Positions 36,410 to 48,420 of a stretch of 64,000 nt of DNA are shown here, piece after piece; the first letter of the stretch is position 1; each line of letters begins with the position of its first letter. The notes beneath the pieces are model-generated. The model was not told the DNA's origin and made no database searches. It saw only the letters and a program-made list of their open reading frames with translations. Both the position numbers and the translations under genes were made by a program. Location of the stretch: contig OY720344.1 of assembly GCA_963082975.1 (NCBI GenBank), forward strand, positions 35,146,033 through 35,210,032. Direction: 5' to 3'. The stretch is from Labia minor (lineage: Eukaryota > Arthropoda > Insecta > Dermaptera > Spongiphoridae).

Positions 36410-37681
36410 TATTGTTAAAAATAAATAAATACAACATAAAATCCCTATATTAAAATATTAGTTACCTACAAGTTAACAATATAAAAATACTAAAATTATA
36501 ATAATAAAAAAAGGGTAAATTAGATTGAAGCCGCATTTGAATGAATTAATTAATTAACTATAAAAGAAAAAATCTCGACTAAAATAATTTCGAAAAATAT
36601 TTGTTAATATCCTTTATTTTTTAACTATATGAAAATTAAAATTGTTTCTAAATTTAAAAGAAAATATACATATATTGTAATTTAATAAAATAAACATAAC
36701 TTGATACTACATTATAAATATATGGAAATCATTAAAGCAATAAAATCCGATAGTATGTAATATTTTGAATCAATGTTTTGTAATTTAAATAAAGTTGTAT
36801 CTTTTATTACTTTATATGTCAGCGGATTGATTTCTAAAAATTCTGTATGAATTTTAAAACCACTGAAAATACAAACAATATTTGCTCGAGTTTTTGTTTT
36901 AATCAAGCGTAGCAAACTGAGTAGGGAGATAGTAAAATAACAAACCCACGCACACACTCACATATATTAAAGGGAATCTTTTCTCTCTTTCTCAATTTTT
37001 TAAGAAAACTAAACTCAAACGTGGAATGGTCGATTTAGAATTCATCAACCTCAGAATTAAAATGAAAATTGAATTTTATAATACAAGAGAATAAAGAGAA
37101 CGAAACAAGAACATCTTTCATCAACAACGCAACGATTTCTTTGTTGATAAAGATAATATATACTGAGTTCAGTTATTTATAAAAGATTGTAGGGGTGGGA
37201 TTTATTTAAAAAAAAAAAGAAAAACAATTTGCTTTGTTATTAATTTTCATGTTTTTTAAGTAACATTACTATATCTAGTATAGTTTTTTATTTTTTTATA
37301 TGATTATACAAGAATCTATCTAAATTTATATGTATATTATGATTTTAAATTTATGAATCCTAATTAAGAGATTTTTCACTAAGATAACGTATTAAACCTT
37401 GAAATAAACGATTTTAATCTTGTTTTTTTTTTAAGGAATATACTCAACAATAAGATCTAAACCAGGGGTTGAGGAATATTTTTTACCATTATGTATCTCA
37501 AAACATTTTAGTGTAGAACGTTATTACCCCAACATTCTGAAAAGTCAAAAAAATGAAGGAAAATGCAGTTAAAAGATATCTGTGTTAGTAAATAAAATCT
37601 GTAATCATTAATATAAGTGAAATTATTAATTTGAATTTTTGGATTATTATTTCTCATAGAAGCCTAAAAATCATTATTAAA

Positions 37682-38288
37682 ATAAGTTGACCTGTGGCCA
37701 GGCACAGAACCGACCGACAGTTTGAAATAAATTAATTTCCAGCTACAGAAACAATTTCAAATAATTTTAATATATCTATTAATGCAATAAAAAACATATA
37801 TGGATATAACATAAATATTTTTAATTTTATTTTATTTATAATATATAAGGAGGCGCTTGCTGTGACGTAATATAATATTAAATTATGAAAAAAATAATGA
37901 AGATGATTTTTCCCGAGGATAAAATCAATATAAAGTGCATGACTCGTGGAGATATGTAAAAAAATATCCACATTTGAAATTGGTGTGAAAATAACCCTTC
38001 TCTTCCTATCGTCGATCGGTAATATTACCACTTCCGGTTTCCGGATATAGACCAAAAGTTGATCAATTCATCATACTGATGCATTAAGTAAATATACCAA
38101 ATTTTATCAAAATCCGTTGAGCCGTTCAAGCTATACACATCTATATGGACGGACAGACTGACGGACAGACATCATGCTAAAAATACTTTTTTCTTTTAAG
38201 AAAATGCATGATTCGTGGAGATATGTAAAAATCTCCACATGTGAAATTTGGTGTGAAAACAATTCCTCCCTTACTATTGTCGAACGGA
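37682..38288 (-). repeat. Repeat family A, copy 2
   Basis: About 607 bp, starting ATAAGTTGACCTGTGGCCAG and ending near TATTGTCGAACGGA. Nearly collinear with the copy at 48421. Contains AAATCCGTTGAGCCGTTCAA and the GGACGGACAGAC block. No coding. Confidence 0.8.
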
Positions 38289-38619
38289 AAAAATTCAATT
38301 TAACTTTTTAAAAACTTTTATATTTTTAAAATTTTATTAATTTTGCGATTTTAAATTTATATTAAATTTCTTGAAAAGATATCAATTTACTTTATTATAA
38401 TTATAATACAGTTTAATAAATAACCTGAATCAAATGATTATTTTTTAGTAAATAATTATTGAGTTTAATAAGATATCTCTAACTATCTCTCTCTCAGTCC
38501 CACAATAAAAATAATAATTCCACATTAATTTAACTATTATTTCAGTATAAATTTTTGTTAAAAATTTATGATTATAAGTACAAATCTTTAATTAAATATA
38601 TATATTCGAAAATGGTTAC

Positions 38620-38666
38620 CATGAGTACGATCTTTCTCCAAAATTTTTTTGCTTAATTCAACATTT
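38620..38666 (-). CDS. Coiled-coil protein, coding exon 6 (47-bp microexon)
   Basis: 47 bases with acceptor CTATTTTAG and donor CATG|GTAACC. One base completes Glu283, 15 codons give residues 284-298 (NVELSKKILEKDRTH), and one base starts Val299. Only this frame is free of stops and it preserves the heptads between exons 5 and 7. Confidence 0.8.
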
Positions 38667-39234
38667 CTAAAATAGAAAAAATTCAGTTATTAAAAATAAA
38701 ATATTAAACATATATGTTTATATTCTTAAAAAAATTGGATTTAATTTTTTTCCCGTGATGGAACAAAATAAAAATAATTTCCCCGGGTGATAATCCTTCA
38801 ACTTCACCTGAATCATTAATTGAAAGATATAAATTATGATAAATTCAATTCTCTTATCATACTTCTTCTGCTCAAATTAATCGTACCCATATCTAGATAA
38901 TAACATTCAATTAGTAATATTTTTTAAGTTATTTATAAATTTAGTCTTATTTTATTCTGTTTGTTCCTTGATTAAAACACTTTTAAATAGTAAACTTTCC
39001 AATAATTTATTTTATATACTTCTATTAGAGAAAGTTCTCTCTTAATCCTTTGATTGTACAAACTAATCCATCAAAGAAAACACTTTTTTTTTATTTTGTC
39101 AAGAAAGTGGCTCCACCTGTTTCCTAGTACAATTTCTCATGGTTCACTAACTGCAAACAATTTGTTCAACCTTGATGGAGGGTTTGGAGGTGGAGCATAA
39201 GGGATTGTGCCCAGCCTGTCCATGTATTTCTTAC
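38667..39234. other. Intron 5 of coiled-coil gene
   Basis: 568 bp, AT-rich with a GC-richer part next to exon 5 (39.1-39.2 kb). No element recognised. Confidence 0.65.
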
Positions 39235-39467
39235 TCGTTGCGAATGTTGAATTTGTCCTCCTCGGCTTTCCTAACCAGAGCGCTCTGTTGCTGAAGGGCT
39301 TTGGTCAGAGCATCCACTTTGTCCTCCAATTGTTTCTCTCGTCGATCCCTCTCCACCAATTTATTCCGATTTTCTGCCTCAATCCTCGACAATCGAGTCT
39401 CTAAATCGTTAATTTGCTCCCTTGCAGTCATAAATTTATGTTGCCAACCGGTATCCATTTTTGCATC
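39235..39467 (-). CDS. Coiled-coil protein, coding exon 5 (coiled coil starts)
   Basis: 77 codons plus two bases (residues 206-282 and part of Glu283), with acceptor TTTTAG and donor CGA|GTAAGA. Clear heptad pattern from about residue 218: INDLETRLSRIEAENRNKL, then DRREKQLEDKVDALTKALQQ. The split codon is completed by the A that begins exon 6, which confirms the junction. A plus-strand open frame over the same bases is a shadow. Confidence 0.85.
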
Positions 39468-39827
39468 CTAAAACAAAAATACTAATCAGTCATTAGATAA
39501 TAATTACATTTTTATTAAATATTTGAAAATTAAATTAAATAAGATTAAAAATAATTTAACACTGAAAGGAAATTTATATTTTTTTATAAATAATAATTTT
39601 GTTTTAAAGATTAAGAGCTCTCCATGTTTTTTATACAATTCCACTATTGAAGTGGTTCTCAAATGATTTTCTTTTTGTTTTACTTCTTGAATAGATTTTA
39701 GTTTATAAGTACCACTTAGTGAAATGTTTAGTTACAAATTTAAACCCTCTCGAATAATTAAAATGGAATTATATTGAAGTAAAAAGTAATTCTTTGATAC
39801 TATATTGCAGGGGTGGCCAACTATATA

Positions 39828-41108
39828 CAGGGTGGACCAAAAGTCCGGAAAGATTTCAAATGGTTATAAAAAATACAAAAAGAGATATGAGAGAAAATAT
39901 GTTTATTTATTATAAAAGTACAATAATCAGGGTTTTATTTTTTAAAAATAACGTCGTCAAAATGTGCCACTTGTTTAGTTTGGCACACCTGTAACCTAGT
40001 GCGGAAATTTTCCATCACCGCCCGACAAGTGTTTGGAGAAATGTTCTGAATTTCCTCGCGTATATTTTCTTTTAATTCTTCAATAGACTGAGGGTTGTTA
40101 TTAAAAACTTTACTTTTGAGGTATCCCCAAAGGAAAAAGTCCATTGATGACAAATCCGAGCTGCGGTGGCCAGTTAATGTCACCTCTTTTGGATTTGACT
40201 TTTTGCCCAAAAATTTCACGAACCTGCTATTGAGTCGTTGGAGGTGTGACATGTGGCCCCATCTTGTTGAAACCATGTTCGTTGATTAAAACCATAGTAG
40301 TCCTGTAATGCTGGAACAAAAAAGTTCTGTATCATGGAAATGTATCGCTGTGTGTTAACGGTAACGGGAAGGCTTCTCTGATCCTCATAAAATACGGACC
40401 AATAATTCCACTGGCTGATAATGCTGCCCATACAGTAACTTTGGGCGAGTGTAAGGGCTTTTGGTGCTTCAATTGCGGGTTAGCATCACTCCAGTATCTG
40501 CAATTTTGCCTGTTTACATGCCCAGTTAGGTGAAAATGTGCCTCGTCTGAGAAAACGATATAAATATCGTTGGCAAACTGCAGTCTCTGAATGTAGTCAT
40601 TTGACCTTAATCGCTGTACAATTTGAATTTTATATGGGTGTAAATGTAAATCCTTGTGAAGAATACGATTTCAAGATGTCCTGGACACATTTAAAACACT
40701 AGACCGCTTTCGAGTAGAAAGGCCAGGTTGTTCTCTAACAGATGCTCGTACGCGCTCTATGTTTACGGGCTCTCTCGACGTCCTAGATCGGCCGGATCGT
40801 GGTTGATTTAATGTTGAACCCGTCTCCTCGAACTTCTGTACCCAATTTTTAATTGCACGAGTTGATGGAGCTTGATTTTTATTTCGTATGTTGTGCTGTG
40901 TACAAAATTTTCGTCGCGCTTCAGTTGCAGAATCGTTGTTGCGATAGTACTCTCGTACGCAAAACGCGCGTTGTGCTCCTCTGAACGACGCCATGGCACT
41001 GAATTCCAACTAGCCGCTCTCGCGTTTAGTAACGCCCCGCTCCCCCCTATCTCCCGCAATTCGAAGCAGCGCTCGATTCAAATGTTACCCGACTTTTGGT
41101 CCACTCTG
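39828..41108 (-). mobile_element. DD41D-type Tc1/mariner relative nested in hAT
   Basis: 1281 bp with inverted ends CAGGGTGGACCAAAAGTC / CAGAGTGGACCAAAAGTC and flanking TA at 39826-39827 and 41109-41110. It lies 18 bp inside the left end of the hAT element, so it arrived later. It is almost full length and keeps most of its transposase gene on the minus strand. Confidence 0.9.
39935..40994 (-). pseudogene. DD41D-type transposase pseudogene
   Basis: ATG at 40994 (MASFRGAQRAFCVREYYRN). The HTH part includes IKNWVQKFEETGSTLNQPRS and resembles the DUF4817-type N-termini of an arthropod IS630/Tc1/mariner group. After stops and shifts the DDE domain follows: FSDEAHFHLTGHVNRQ (first Asp), GIIGPYF, WFQQDGATCHTSN (second Asp) and, in another frame, SMDFFLWGYLKSKV (third Asp), about 40-41 residues after the second. 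The C-terminus ends VAHFDDVIFKK at 39935. A small deletion precedes FSDEAHF, and stops or frameshifts near 40671, 40330 and 40216 inactivate it. Confidence 0.85.
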
Positions 41109-43039
41109 TATATAGGATCGACTATTTTTCTTGAATATGTTTCGCGATCACCCAAGAAAAATTTGAAAAAATTTTGTACAAACTAAGCTTAGTCCGAAAA
41201 ACTGTTGAGCTTTTTTTTGAAAAAATTGAAAAAATTTTGGAAAAAAGTACGAAGTGTTCAAAACCTTAGAAACGGTTGAGCTTTTTTTAAGAGGTAAATT
41301 GAAAAATCGAAAAATTGAAAATGTTTAAGAGCCAAATCGGAAAAAATTTTAGCTTTTTTTTGTGTCATGACTTTAAATTTTTTAATTGAGCTACAATAAA
41401 CTCAAAAAGAGCCACATGTGGCTCGCGAGCCACGGTTTTACCACCGTTGCTATATTGATTAGTTCAAAATGGGAAAACAAATTACATGTTTTTACTTGAA
41501 TCGTACAACAAAATAGAGAAACACAACAAAGTATATTAAAAAAGCTATTTAATAATTACATCTTTATGTTGTTATACTAGTTATATACGCTACACCATCT
41601 GTTCTGACACATAAATACAATAAAAATACATTCAAAAGCAATTTTTTTTATTGAGTGTAGAATATTTAATAGACTTTTACAAATCCTTTGAAGTAATACC
41701 AAAAGGATAAGCTATCTCTAAAGGAGAGATGTCATTAATATTCCGAACAATTTTCACTTTATTCCTCAAAGGATTCACTATTTTAAAAAGGCATCTATCT
41801 ATTCTTCAGTTTAAAAGTGATAGAATGACTAAAAAGATATGGAAGAGGCTAACTCCACTATTAAATATCCATTTTAATTAAAAGCCTTTCATTCTTAAAA
41901 GAAGAGATGGCGAGTTCATAAACATTAAAAAGAATTTTCATTCAAATTTGAATTAAAATATACCATTTTTTACCATTTCTTTTTCTAAAATATTATGTAA
42001 CATAAACAGTAAATATTTTATTACTTTTTTAAAAAAAAACAAACAATATAAAGAATTGCGATCTTTACGGTAAAACAATTTTTGAATTAAATGTTATCTC
42101 TCATTTCAATAAATGAAACTAGTGGATAATGAAAATTACTGGTTATTCGTAACCAATGATCAACAGCTATATGATCTATGGAGATTAAATTGTAAAATAA
42201 TTAGTAATTAGTTAATGACTTAATTAACAACAATTATATACAATTTCAGAAAATATATATTTATTAATAAATAAATAAATCAAATTAATATGTTTCTTCC
42301 TAAAGTCAAAAACTGATTATAATATAAATTATAAATTAGATAGAGATATATCAAGAGAACCGTGGCAGTAACAATACTACAATTAATCATTTTTAGTTGA
42401 AATCATTTGATAGTGCTTTGTTTTTCTATTTCGAATTAATTAAGTTTATTAACAGTTTTTGAAATTTTTTCATTATAATAAAAGAGATAATTATGCTTTA
42501 ACTTCTAACTACTAAGGAGATTATGAAACGTATATATAAAATAATAAAACCCTTTTGGTATCCAAAGGTGGATAATACTAACAATGAAAAGGAGTAAAGA
42601 AGGTCATCTTAAATTTGATGGAACCATCTCTGAAATTGTTCGTTTCAGAAGGGACTTCTCATTAAAAATATATGGCAAATACATGGGATTCTACATTTTA
42701 GTTAAAGGATGAAAAATAATATTCAATCATGACTCATATCCCAAGTCAAGTTGGGTTTTATGTTTGTTTTTTTTTAATAGAAACATATAGTTTTAATTAA
42801 ATATCGAAGAAATGGCGACACAACAACCCCAATAAGTTTATTTAACTTTAAATTAAAGCAAAATTACAAATGTTCTTGCTTTTTTCCCGGTTCAAAAGAT
42901 ATATAAATCAATCCATAATGTATAAAGGATAACAAATAGAAAACTCTTAAAAAAAGAAAATTCATTTAAATGGTTTAACTTCGTTGACAAGTTTTACCAG
43001 AAAAGATATCAAATATATAATATTAACAATACTGTTCTT

Positions 43040-43314
43040 CTCTAGATATAGGTCATAAAATAGAGAAGGCTGGGATCGGCAGGGCACATGGCTAGAATGG
43101 GAGAGGAAAAATATATTGGTGGGGAGTTCGATTGGAAAACGTCTGTGTGGAAGACCAATTGTGAACAGGGTGGACAATGTAGGAAGGAACGTGAGAGAGA
43201 TCGGACAGGTTAGGAGTTAGATGGTTATAGCTCAGAATAGGGACACTCGGGGGGGTACAGGGGGCGGAGCCACGTCTAGATGCGAAGGGCGACGAAGGAG
43301 CTCTGAGCAGCTAG
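43040..43314 (+). mobile_element. Helitron-like 3' end carrying LINE fragment
   Basis: The plus strand runs from a decayed LINE C-terminus (GAGAAGGCTGGGATC, then GGACAATGTAGGAAGGAACG) into GGGGTACAGGGGGCGGAGCC and ends GAGCAGCTAG followed by T. The LINE part stops after GAATAGGGACAC at the same place as in H1, so the chimeric end has been copied as a unit. No 5' TC end was found to the left. Confidence 0.6.
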
Positions 43315-43842
43315 TATAAATATATAACAAAAAAATTATTATTAGTTATTGTATTTTTTCTATATTTTATATCTAATCTATATTTAAGCCCTATTTTATT
43401 AAATATTAATTATTTATTTAAAATTGCTTAACTGTCCAAATGAAAAAAAGATGATACCATTAAAAAAGCATTAAATCAACTGTTGATAAATATTCAAATT
43501 CTATTAAAAATTATTGGTTTCATTTGTTTTCTTTCCTTGTTACAATCTTGATTCGATTCTCCAAATGCATATTTAACGTATACAAAGTATTTATCTTATT
43601 GTGCTATCTATAATAGACAAGGAGAAGGGGAGAAAAATTAGACTCAATGTCCTCTCCTTTTCATATATAACCTTTATCATTTAAGTTATATATTTATTAA
43701 ACTAAAAAATTATCGAAATACAAAAAGTTTTACTTTATAATTATTTGGTTTATTAGGAATATAAATTTGATCTTATTTACTATTTTGTAACAGACAAACA
43801 TCTGATGTGGTTGTCAACTTCTGAATTCATAGAGAACAATCT

Positions 43843-43863
43843 TATATATATATATATATATAT
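43843..43863. repeat. (AT)n microsatellite
   Basis: Alternating A/T run of about 20 bp. Confidence 0.85.
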
Positions 43864-44754
43864 GCCTATTTATGTATTCATAGAACTATTTAAGTATATA
43901 AAATATAAAGTCAACAATCTATTCGAGAGAAACTCATATCATATTTAAATTTAATAACTTACAAGAGCTAGAAATATTAAGTAAATTAATATTCAACTTA
44001 TAACATTAAATTTAATATTAACTAATTAATTAATATATTTATGACAAAATGTATATTAGGAATATATGTTATTTTTGCTACTAGTTTAAATTTAATTGAA
44101 TAATAGATTTATAAATTTACTATTATCATTTCATGGAAGAAAAATAGAAAGTTTAAATAAGAGTTTGCTATGATGTTAGAAAAGACTAAAAGGAAGTGTA
44201 GTAATAAGGTTCATGTCAAGTAAAGAGATAACACTCAAAATAAAAAGGACTTAACTTGAATTGCCTGAGTCAACAGATAAATAAAAAAAAGTGTGTCTGT
44301 GCCCACTGTACAGACAATGAGCCCTTGGTAAATATATTTCCAATTTTACTTTTCTTTTTCGTTAACCTATTTATTTATTACTTATCTTGAGTTGTGTTTT
44401 TAACTTATAATTATAGAAGAGATTTTTTTTTGAACATTCATACTCAAATATATAATTATTATTTTTTGAGAATTAAATTATAATTTAAAATTGAATTGAC
44501 TTTTAAATTAATATAATAATAATAAGAATAAGAATATATAAATAAAATATATAATATAATTAATTTAAATATTTACACATTGCGTCTTCAGATTAATAAT
44601 GTTCAATAAAACAGGCGGACATATCGACCCTTATTAGTAAATTTGGTTATCTATATTATTATTATTAGTATTATTATTATTGTAGTAATAAAATAAATAA
44701 TATAAAAAAGAGTGGGTGGTTGTTATTAGATAGGACTGACTAATTCAAACTTAG

Positions 44755-44905
44755 TAATTGTTTTATTGGAACATGAGTGTGGACCCACACCAGGGTTGTT
44801 GGCTTAAGTTGATTGGGACGATGGCTTTCAATCAGATTCAGCGATAGAGAGCAAGCCAATGATGGTCCTTGAGCGGATTTGTAAGGTCCGTAAATCGAAA
44901 CAACA
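44755..44905. other. Unassigned GC-richer patch
   Basis: Less AT-rich stretch (ACCCACACCAGGGTTGTTGG, GGTCCTTGAGCGGATTTG) with no open frame of useful length and no match to the other repeats in the window. Confidence 0.3.
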
Positions 44906-44954
44906 AATATTTATTTTTTGAATCTAATTGTTTTTTTTTTTATTGTATATGATA

Positions 44955-45200
44955 ATAAAGATCTGTCGATCTGTCTGTGTGTCTGGGAAATTGTGAGACC
45001 ATAGGCTTAAAATAGGCTGGACCGAATAACACGAAATTACGTCAAAGTACACCCTTATTATTTGAACATATATGTACTATAAATTTTATCAATATCTATG
45101 AAAAAAAAATCGTTTTGTATATTCGAAGCCAACGTTGCCTCAGTGAGCCCCATGATGGATGTTTGATATTGAATATAAAAATAATACAAATTCTAGCAAT
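44955..45200 (-). repeat. Repeat family D, inverted copy
   Basis: Contains CTGTCTGTGTGTCTGG, AGGCTGGACCGAATAA and TATAAATTTTATCAATATCT, resembling family D in reverse orientation. Boundaries approximate. Confidence 0.4.
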
Positions 45201-45299
45201 TTCCACCCAGAATAAAAATATGATATATATTTTTATTTTAAATTATAATATAATATATAATTTATGAAAAAACGATGTAAAAATAAGGAATGAAATAAA

Positions 45300-46015
45300 A
45301 AAGAAAATTAGAAAGATTAAAGAGAACTTTTGGTGAAAATATACTAGCGATATGGAAAATGATTTCTATGACACCGAAAGAAAAATATGAAATTTGTTAA
45401 AAAGAGCCAAAAACAATGTCAATAAACTTATCCATGACTCCAAGATCTCAGCTGAAGTATAGAACAATTATTTTGAAAAGTTATATAAAAATTTTGAAAT
45501 GCTGGCGCAAATTCAAATCACATCGGGAAATAACATCGCTTTAAATAATGAAGAAGTCATACAAGAGGTGAAAAAATTCAAAAAGTGGGTCTCCAAGCAA
45601 GTCCCTAAATTCAATTATTTGGAGTTGAAATATCCAGCAATTGGGACTTGAATTGAGAAGTTAAGCAAAAAATATTAAAAGGAACGTGTATAGCCAGATG
45701 CCTTAATAAAATCATTTGGAAGAATAAACATATGTCCGTGTAAGTAAAACAAAAACGTGTGTGAGGCCAGTCTTTACATACGGAAATGAAGCGAGGACGG
45801 ACGGACACAACAACAACTAGTCCAGACAGCAGAAATGAGGGACATGAGAGCTATACAAGGAAAAAGGTTGTTTGACAAAATAAGAAACCAAGATCTTAGA
45901 GATCGTGGGCTGGGAAAAGGTTCGAAGAGGAGAATGAGCAGTTCATGTGGAACTGATAGATGAGGACCGGCTGCCGGCAGGCGGAGTAGAAGGAAACCAA
46001 ACAAAAATAGTTACA
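45300..46015 (+). pseudogene. LINE reverse transcriptase fragment
   Basis: Decayed plus-strand frames read ISAEVWNNYFEKLYKNFEML-like text with NEEVIQEVKKFKKW (the region before the polymerase palm). After a large deletion comes VRPVFTYGNEARTDG, then AEMRDMRAIQGKRLFDKIRN, the conserved region after the palm in non-LTR retrotransposons. Many stops. Minus-strand frames over this piece are shadows. Confidence 0.65.
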
Positions 46016-46559
46016 AAGTTGAATGATGGTTAAGTTTCTGATTCTTCCATGGGAAAATAACAGACTTAGCCTATAAATAAGAAGAAAAAGAAGGAGAAAT
46101 ATAATTTCAATCATTTAATTTATACAACTATTAGGTTATTATTAAATGTTCATTTTAATTAAATTAATAAAATTATTAGTTTCTATTTTTATATTATTTT
46201 TCTATTTAAAATAGATTTTATTAATATCAAATAAACAAATCAGAAATTAATCTTTTTATGGTTTTATAAATTTAAAAACATTTTAAAATCGTTAATTATA
46301 AAATTATTAAATTCCATTATCTATATTTTTTTGTTATTGTGTGAATTTTTAATTATATATTTTATATGTACAAATATTTTATAAATTATATATAAATTAA
46401 AATAAGATTTTTTAGACAAATTGTAAAAACGGGTATCTTAAATCTTTTTCTTTTTTTAAAATTAGGTAGATTTTTAATTTTAAATCCAAATTATTACACT
46501 TGATAAACTGTATCAATTACTAAATGTAAATCGACAAAGGAATTATCAAATATAATGAA

Positions 46560-46780
46560 AAAACTTTAGTAGAGTATGTACAAATTTCGATCTGGCATAA
46601 GGAAAAGATTCCATTAGAATGGCAGGAAGCAGTTATTATCCCACTTTTTAAGAAGGGAAATACAACGAACTGCAATAACTACAGGGGAATATCTCTTTTC
46701 ACGAGATCCTATAAGATTCCCTCGAATATTATTTTATTAAAATTACGACCATATAAAATCGAGAGGGCTGCGATGGGTAA
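46560..46780 (+). pseudogene. LINE reverse transcriptase fragment (fingers)
   Basis: An open stretch on the plus strand reads IWHKEKIPLEWQEAVIIPLF, then KKGNTTNCNNYRGISLFTRS, then YKIPSNIILLKLRPYK. This is the first conserved block of non-LTR reverse transcriptases (NYRGISL with the upstream P-x-F/Y-KKG). The rest of the enzyme is missing. Confidence 0.8.
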
Positions 46781-46967
46781 GGTTAGTTTTAGTTTTACTC
46801 CTGTCTCTTATCTTTAGATTTATTTACATATGCACTTTTACATTAAATACAATCTGTTCAATTATAATAAAAAACGTATAATAAAATGAATATTTTAAGG
46901 GATATTCTATCTCATTATAACATATGCAATCAAATATATAATTACGGACATATAGGAGCCACATAAC

Positions 46968-46998
46968 TAGAGCGCCGAAGGCAGTCTGAGCAGCTATA
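46968..46998 (+). mobile_element. Degenerate Helitron-like 3' end
   Basis: GAGCGCCGAAGGCAGTCTGAGCAGCTAT resembles the hairpin-plus-CTAG end of H1 with the final G lost. It follows the LINE fragment at 46560-46780 by about 190 bp. Confidence 0.4.
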
Positions 46999-47279
46999 TA
47001 AATTTGAAAAAGTTCGTTTTTTATATTTTTAGATCCTTTTAAATTAATTATAATTTGTTTATGCTACCAATATAACTTTCTAGATCTGCTTCTTCATTTC
47101 CTGCAGTTATTTTTCTTTTTACTATTCAAAATTAATTTTTAATAATTATAAGTCATGGTAATTTAACTTAATTTATGCATTTTTCATTTAATTGGCTTCG
47201 ATTTCAATTTCTTCTTAATTAATCTAAGCACTGTTTTTTTATTTGCAGGTTAAAATAATCATAATAATAATATAAATAC

Positions 47280-47516
47280 CTTTTTACATGGGTCTATTTC
47301 AAGTGCCTTAATCAATTCTTGGATTTTGTGTTCAGTTTCTAATTTCAAATGAAAATATTCCTGATGATATTCATTTAAGACAAAAATATGATGTTGGTTA
47401 TTAATATCAAATCCGTCAACAAAATAATTGAGAATGCGATTAGTTAAATCTTTCCAAGGATTTATTAGTTTATTTAACCATTCGCCACAATTTTCAAGAT
47501 AAACCACCGTTGAGCA
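47280..47516 (-). CDS. Coiled-coil protein, coding exon 4
   Basis: 79 codons (residues 127-205), phase 0 at both ends, with acceptor ATTTTTAG and donor AAAAAG|GTATTT. Rich in aromatic residues and Asn: VVYLENCGEWLNKLINPW, then LNYFVDGFDINNQHHIFVLN, then a charged helix (HKIQELIKALEID). The aromatic, mostly non-heptad make-up suggests a small folded helical domain ahead of the coiled coil. It is separated from exon 3 by a 125-bp intron, the shortest in the gene. Confidence 0.8.
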
Positions 47517-47641
47517 CTAAAAATAGGGAAATTATAATTATATGTAAATATTATAGATCATAACGAGAATCATATTGAAGATTAGAAAAATCTACAAATA
47601 ATGTTGAATAATATTATAAATATATATATATATTTTCATAC
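47517..47641. other. Intron 3 of coiled-coil gene
   Basis: 125 bp, GTATGA...TTTTTAG on the minus strand. A simple short intron. Confidence 0.75.
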
Positions 47642-47776
47642 CCCAGATTGCAATAATATACTGTTTTTTTCTGAAAGAACCTCTGAAGAACAAAATGTTT
47701 CCATATCACGACCGCCTCGTTCTAGTATTTTATTTCTTAACTGGCGTAAACTACCTATTATACAATGCGCTATTTG
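47642..47776 (-). CDS. Coiled-coil protein, coding exon 3
   Basis: 45 codons (residues 82-126), phase 0 at both ends, with acceptor TTTTAG and donor GGG|GTATGA. Predicted helical text includes CIIGSLRQLRNKILERGG and VLSEKNSILLQS. No catalytic motif is seen. Confidence 0.8.
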
Positions 47777-48420
47777 CTAAAACAATATTAAATTTCATTT
47801 TATTAAGTTTAAGTAAAAATTGGATGTATAAAAATTTGTAGAAAAATACCTTTATAGAAAAAACATAAAAAAAAGTTCTAAACAATTACTATTTTATAAG
47901 AATATTGGCTGATTATAATATATGTAATGCATTAGGAGTCCTGAAAGGGGTCCTGATTATGTAGGCGATCAAACTGTCGTTGAAAAAGATGTTAAAGAAT
48001 TCAATTTTTAAATCTTCTGTTTCCTTGCTGGTTATCCGGAGACTCCTAATCCATTATACATTATCATTTTATATTAAAAACGAATTTATAAAATAGAATT
48101 AATTTAAAATGAATTATAAAATAAGATCTCATTACTTCTTAGTAATATAATTAATGTTATAAAATATATGAATAAAAGCCTCAATACAGACAAAATATTA
48201 TTGAATAAAACCAATTATTTCAGAGGTTGTAGGAAATAAATAGTCGTCTATATTGACAAATGGTTTTATACAAACCTACTATACAAATATACATATATTT
48301 AGATATACTTTAGTAAAAACTTCCAATTAAATTTTATTTTTTATCAATTTTCGAAAATAATAATTTTATTAGGAAGATAATTAATAATTATATGTAATGT
48401 TATTATTTATCATCTATAAA

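Larger units (their letters stand above)
35215..38619. other. Intron 6 of coiled-coil gene
   Basis: 3.4 kb. Carries the 799-bp mariner element and a copy of repeat family A. The remainder (36.4-37.6 kb) is AT-rich with no gene. Confidence 0.6.
39808..41449. mobile_element. hAT element interrupted by a second transposon
   Basis: Starts CAGGGGTGGCCAACT and ends CCACCGTTG, flanked by a perfect 8-bp duplication CTATATTG (39800-39807 and 41450-41457). Without the insertion at 39828-41108 it would be about 360 bp. The right part has CACATGTGGCTCGCGAGCCA, a motif seen near ends of many non-autonomous hATs. No hAT transposase is present. Confidence 0.85.
39468..47279. other. Intron 4 of coiled-coil gene
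   Basis: 7.8 kb. Carries the nested hAT/DD41D element, several LINE relics and Helitron-like ends. 41.5-43.0 kb is AT-rich and empty. A GC-richer patch at 44755-44900 has no assigned function. Confidence 0.6.

Noticed and set aside
36712..36957. 81-codon minus-strand frame in intron 6
   Set aside because: No splice support or motif. The phase joins exons 6 and 7 directly without it.
40095..41186. Plus-strand frames of 64-104 codons within the nested transposon
   Set aside because: Shadows of the minus-strand DD41D-type transposase.
45611..46114. Overlapping minus-strand frames of 65-76 codons
   Set aside because: Antisense to a LINE fragment whose plus-strand text is recognisable. No motif of their own.
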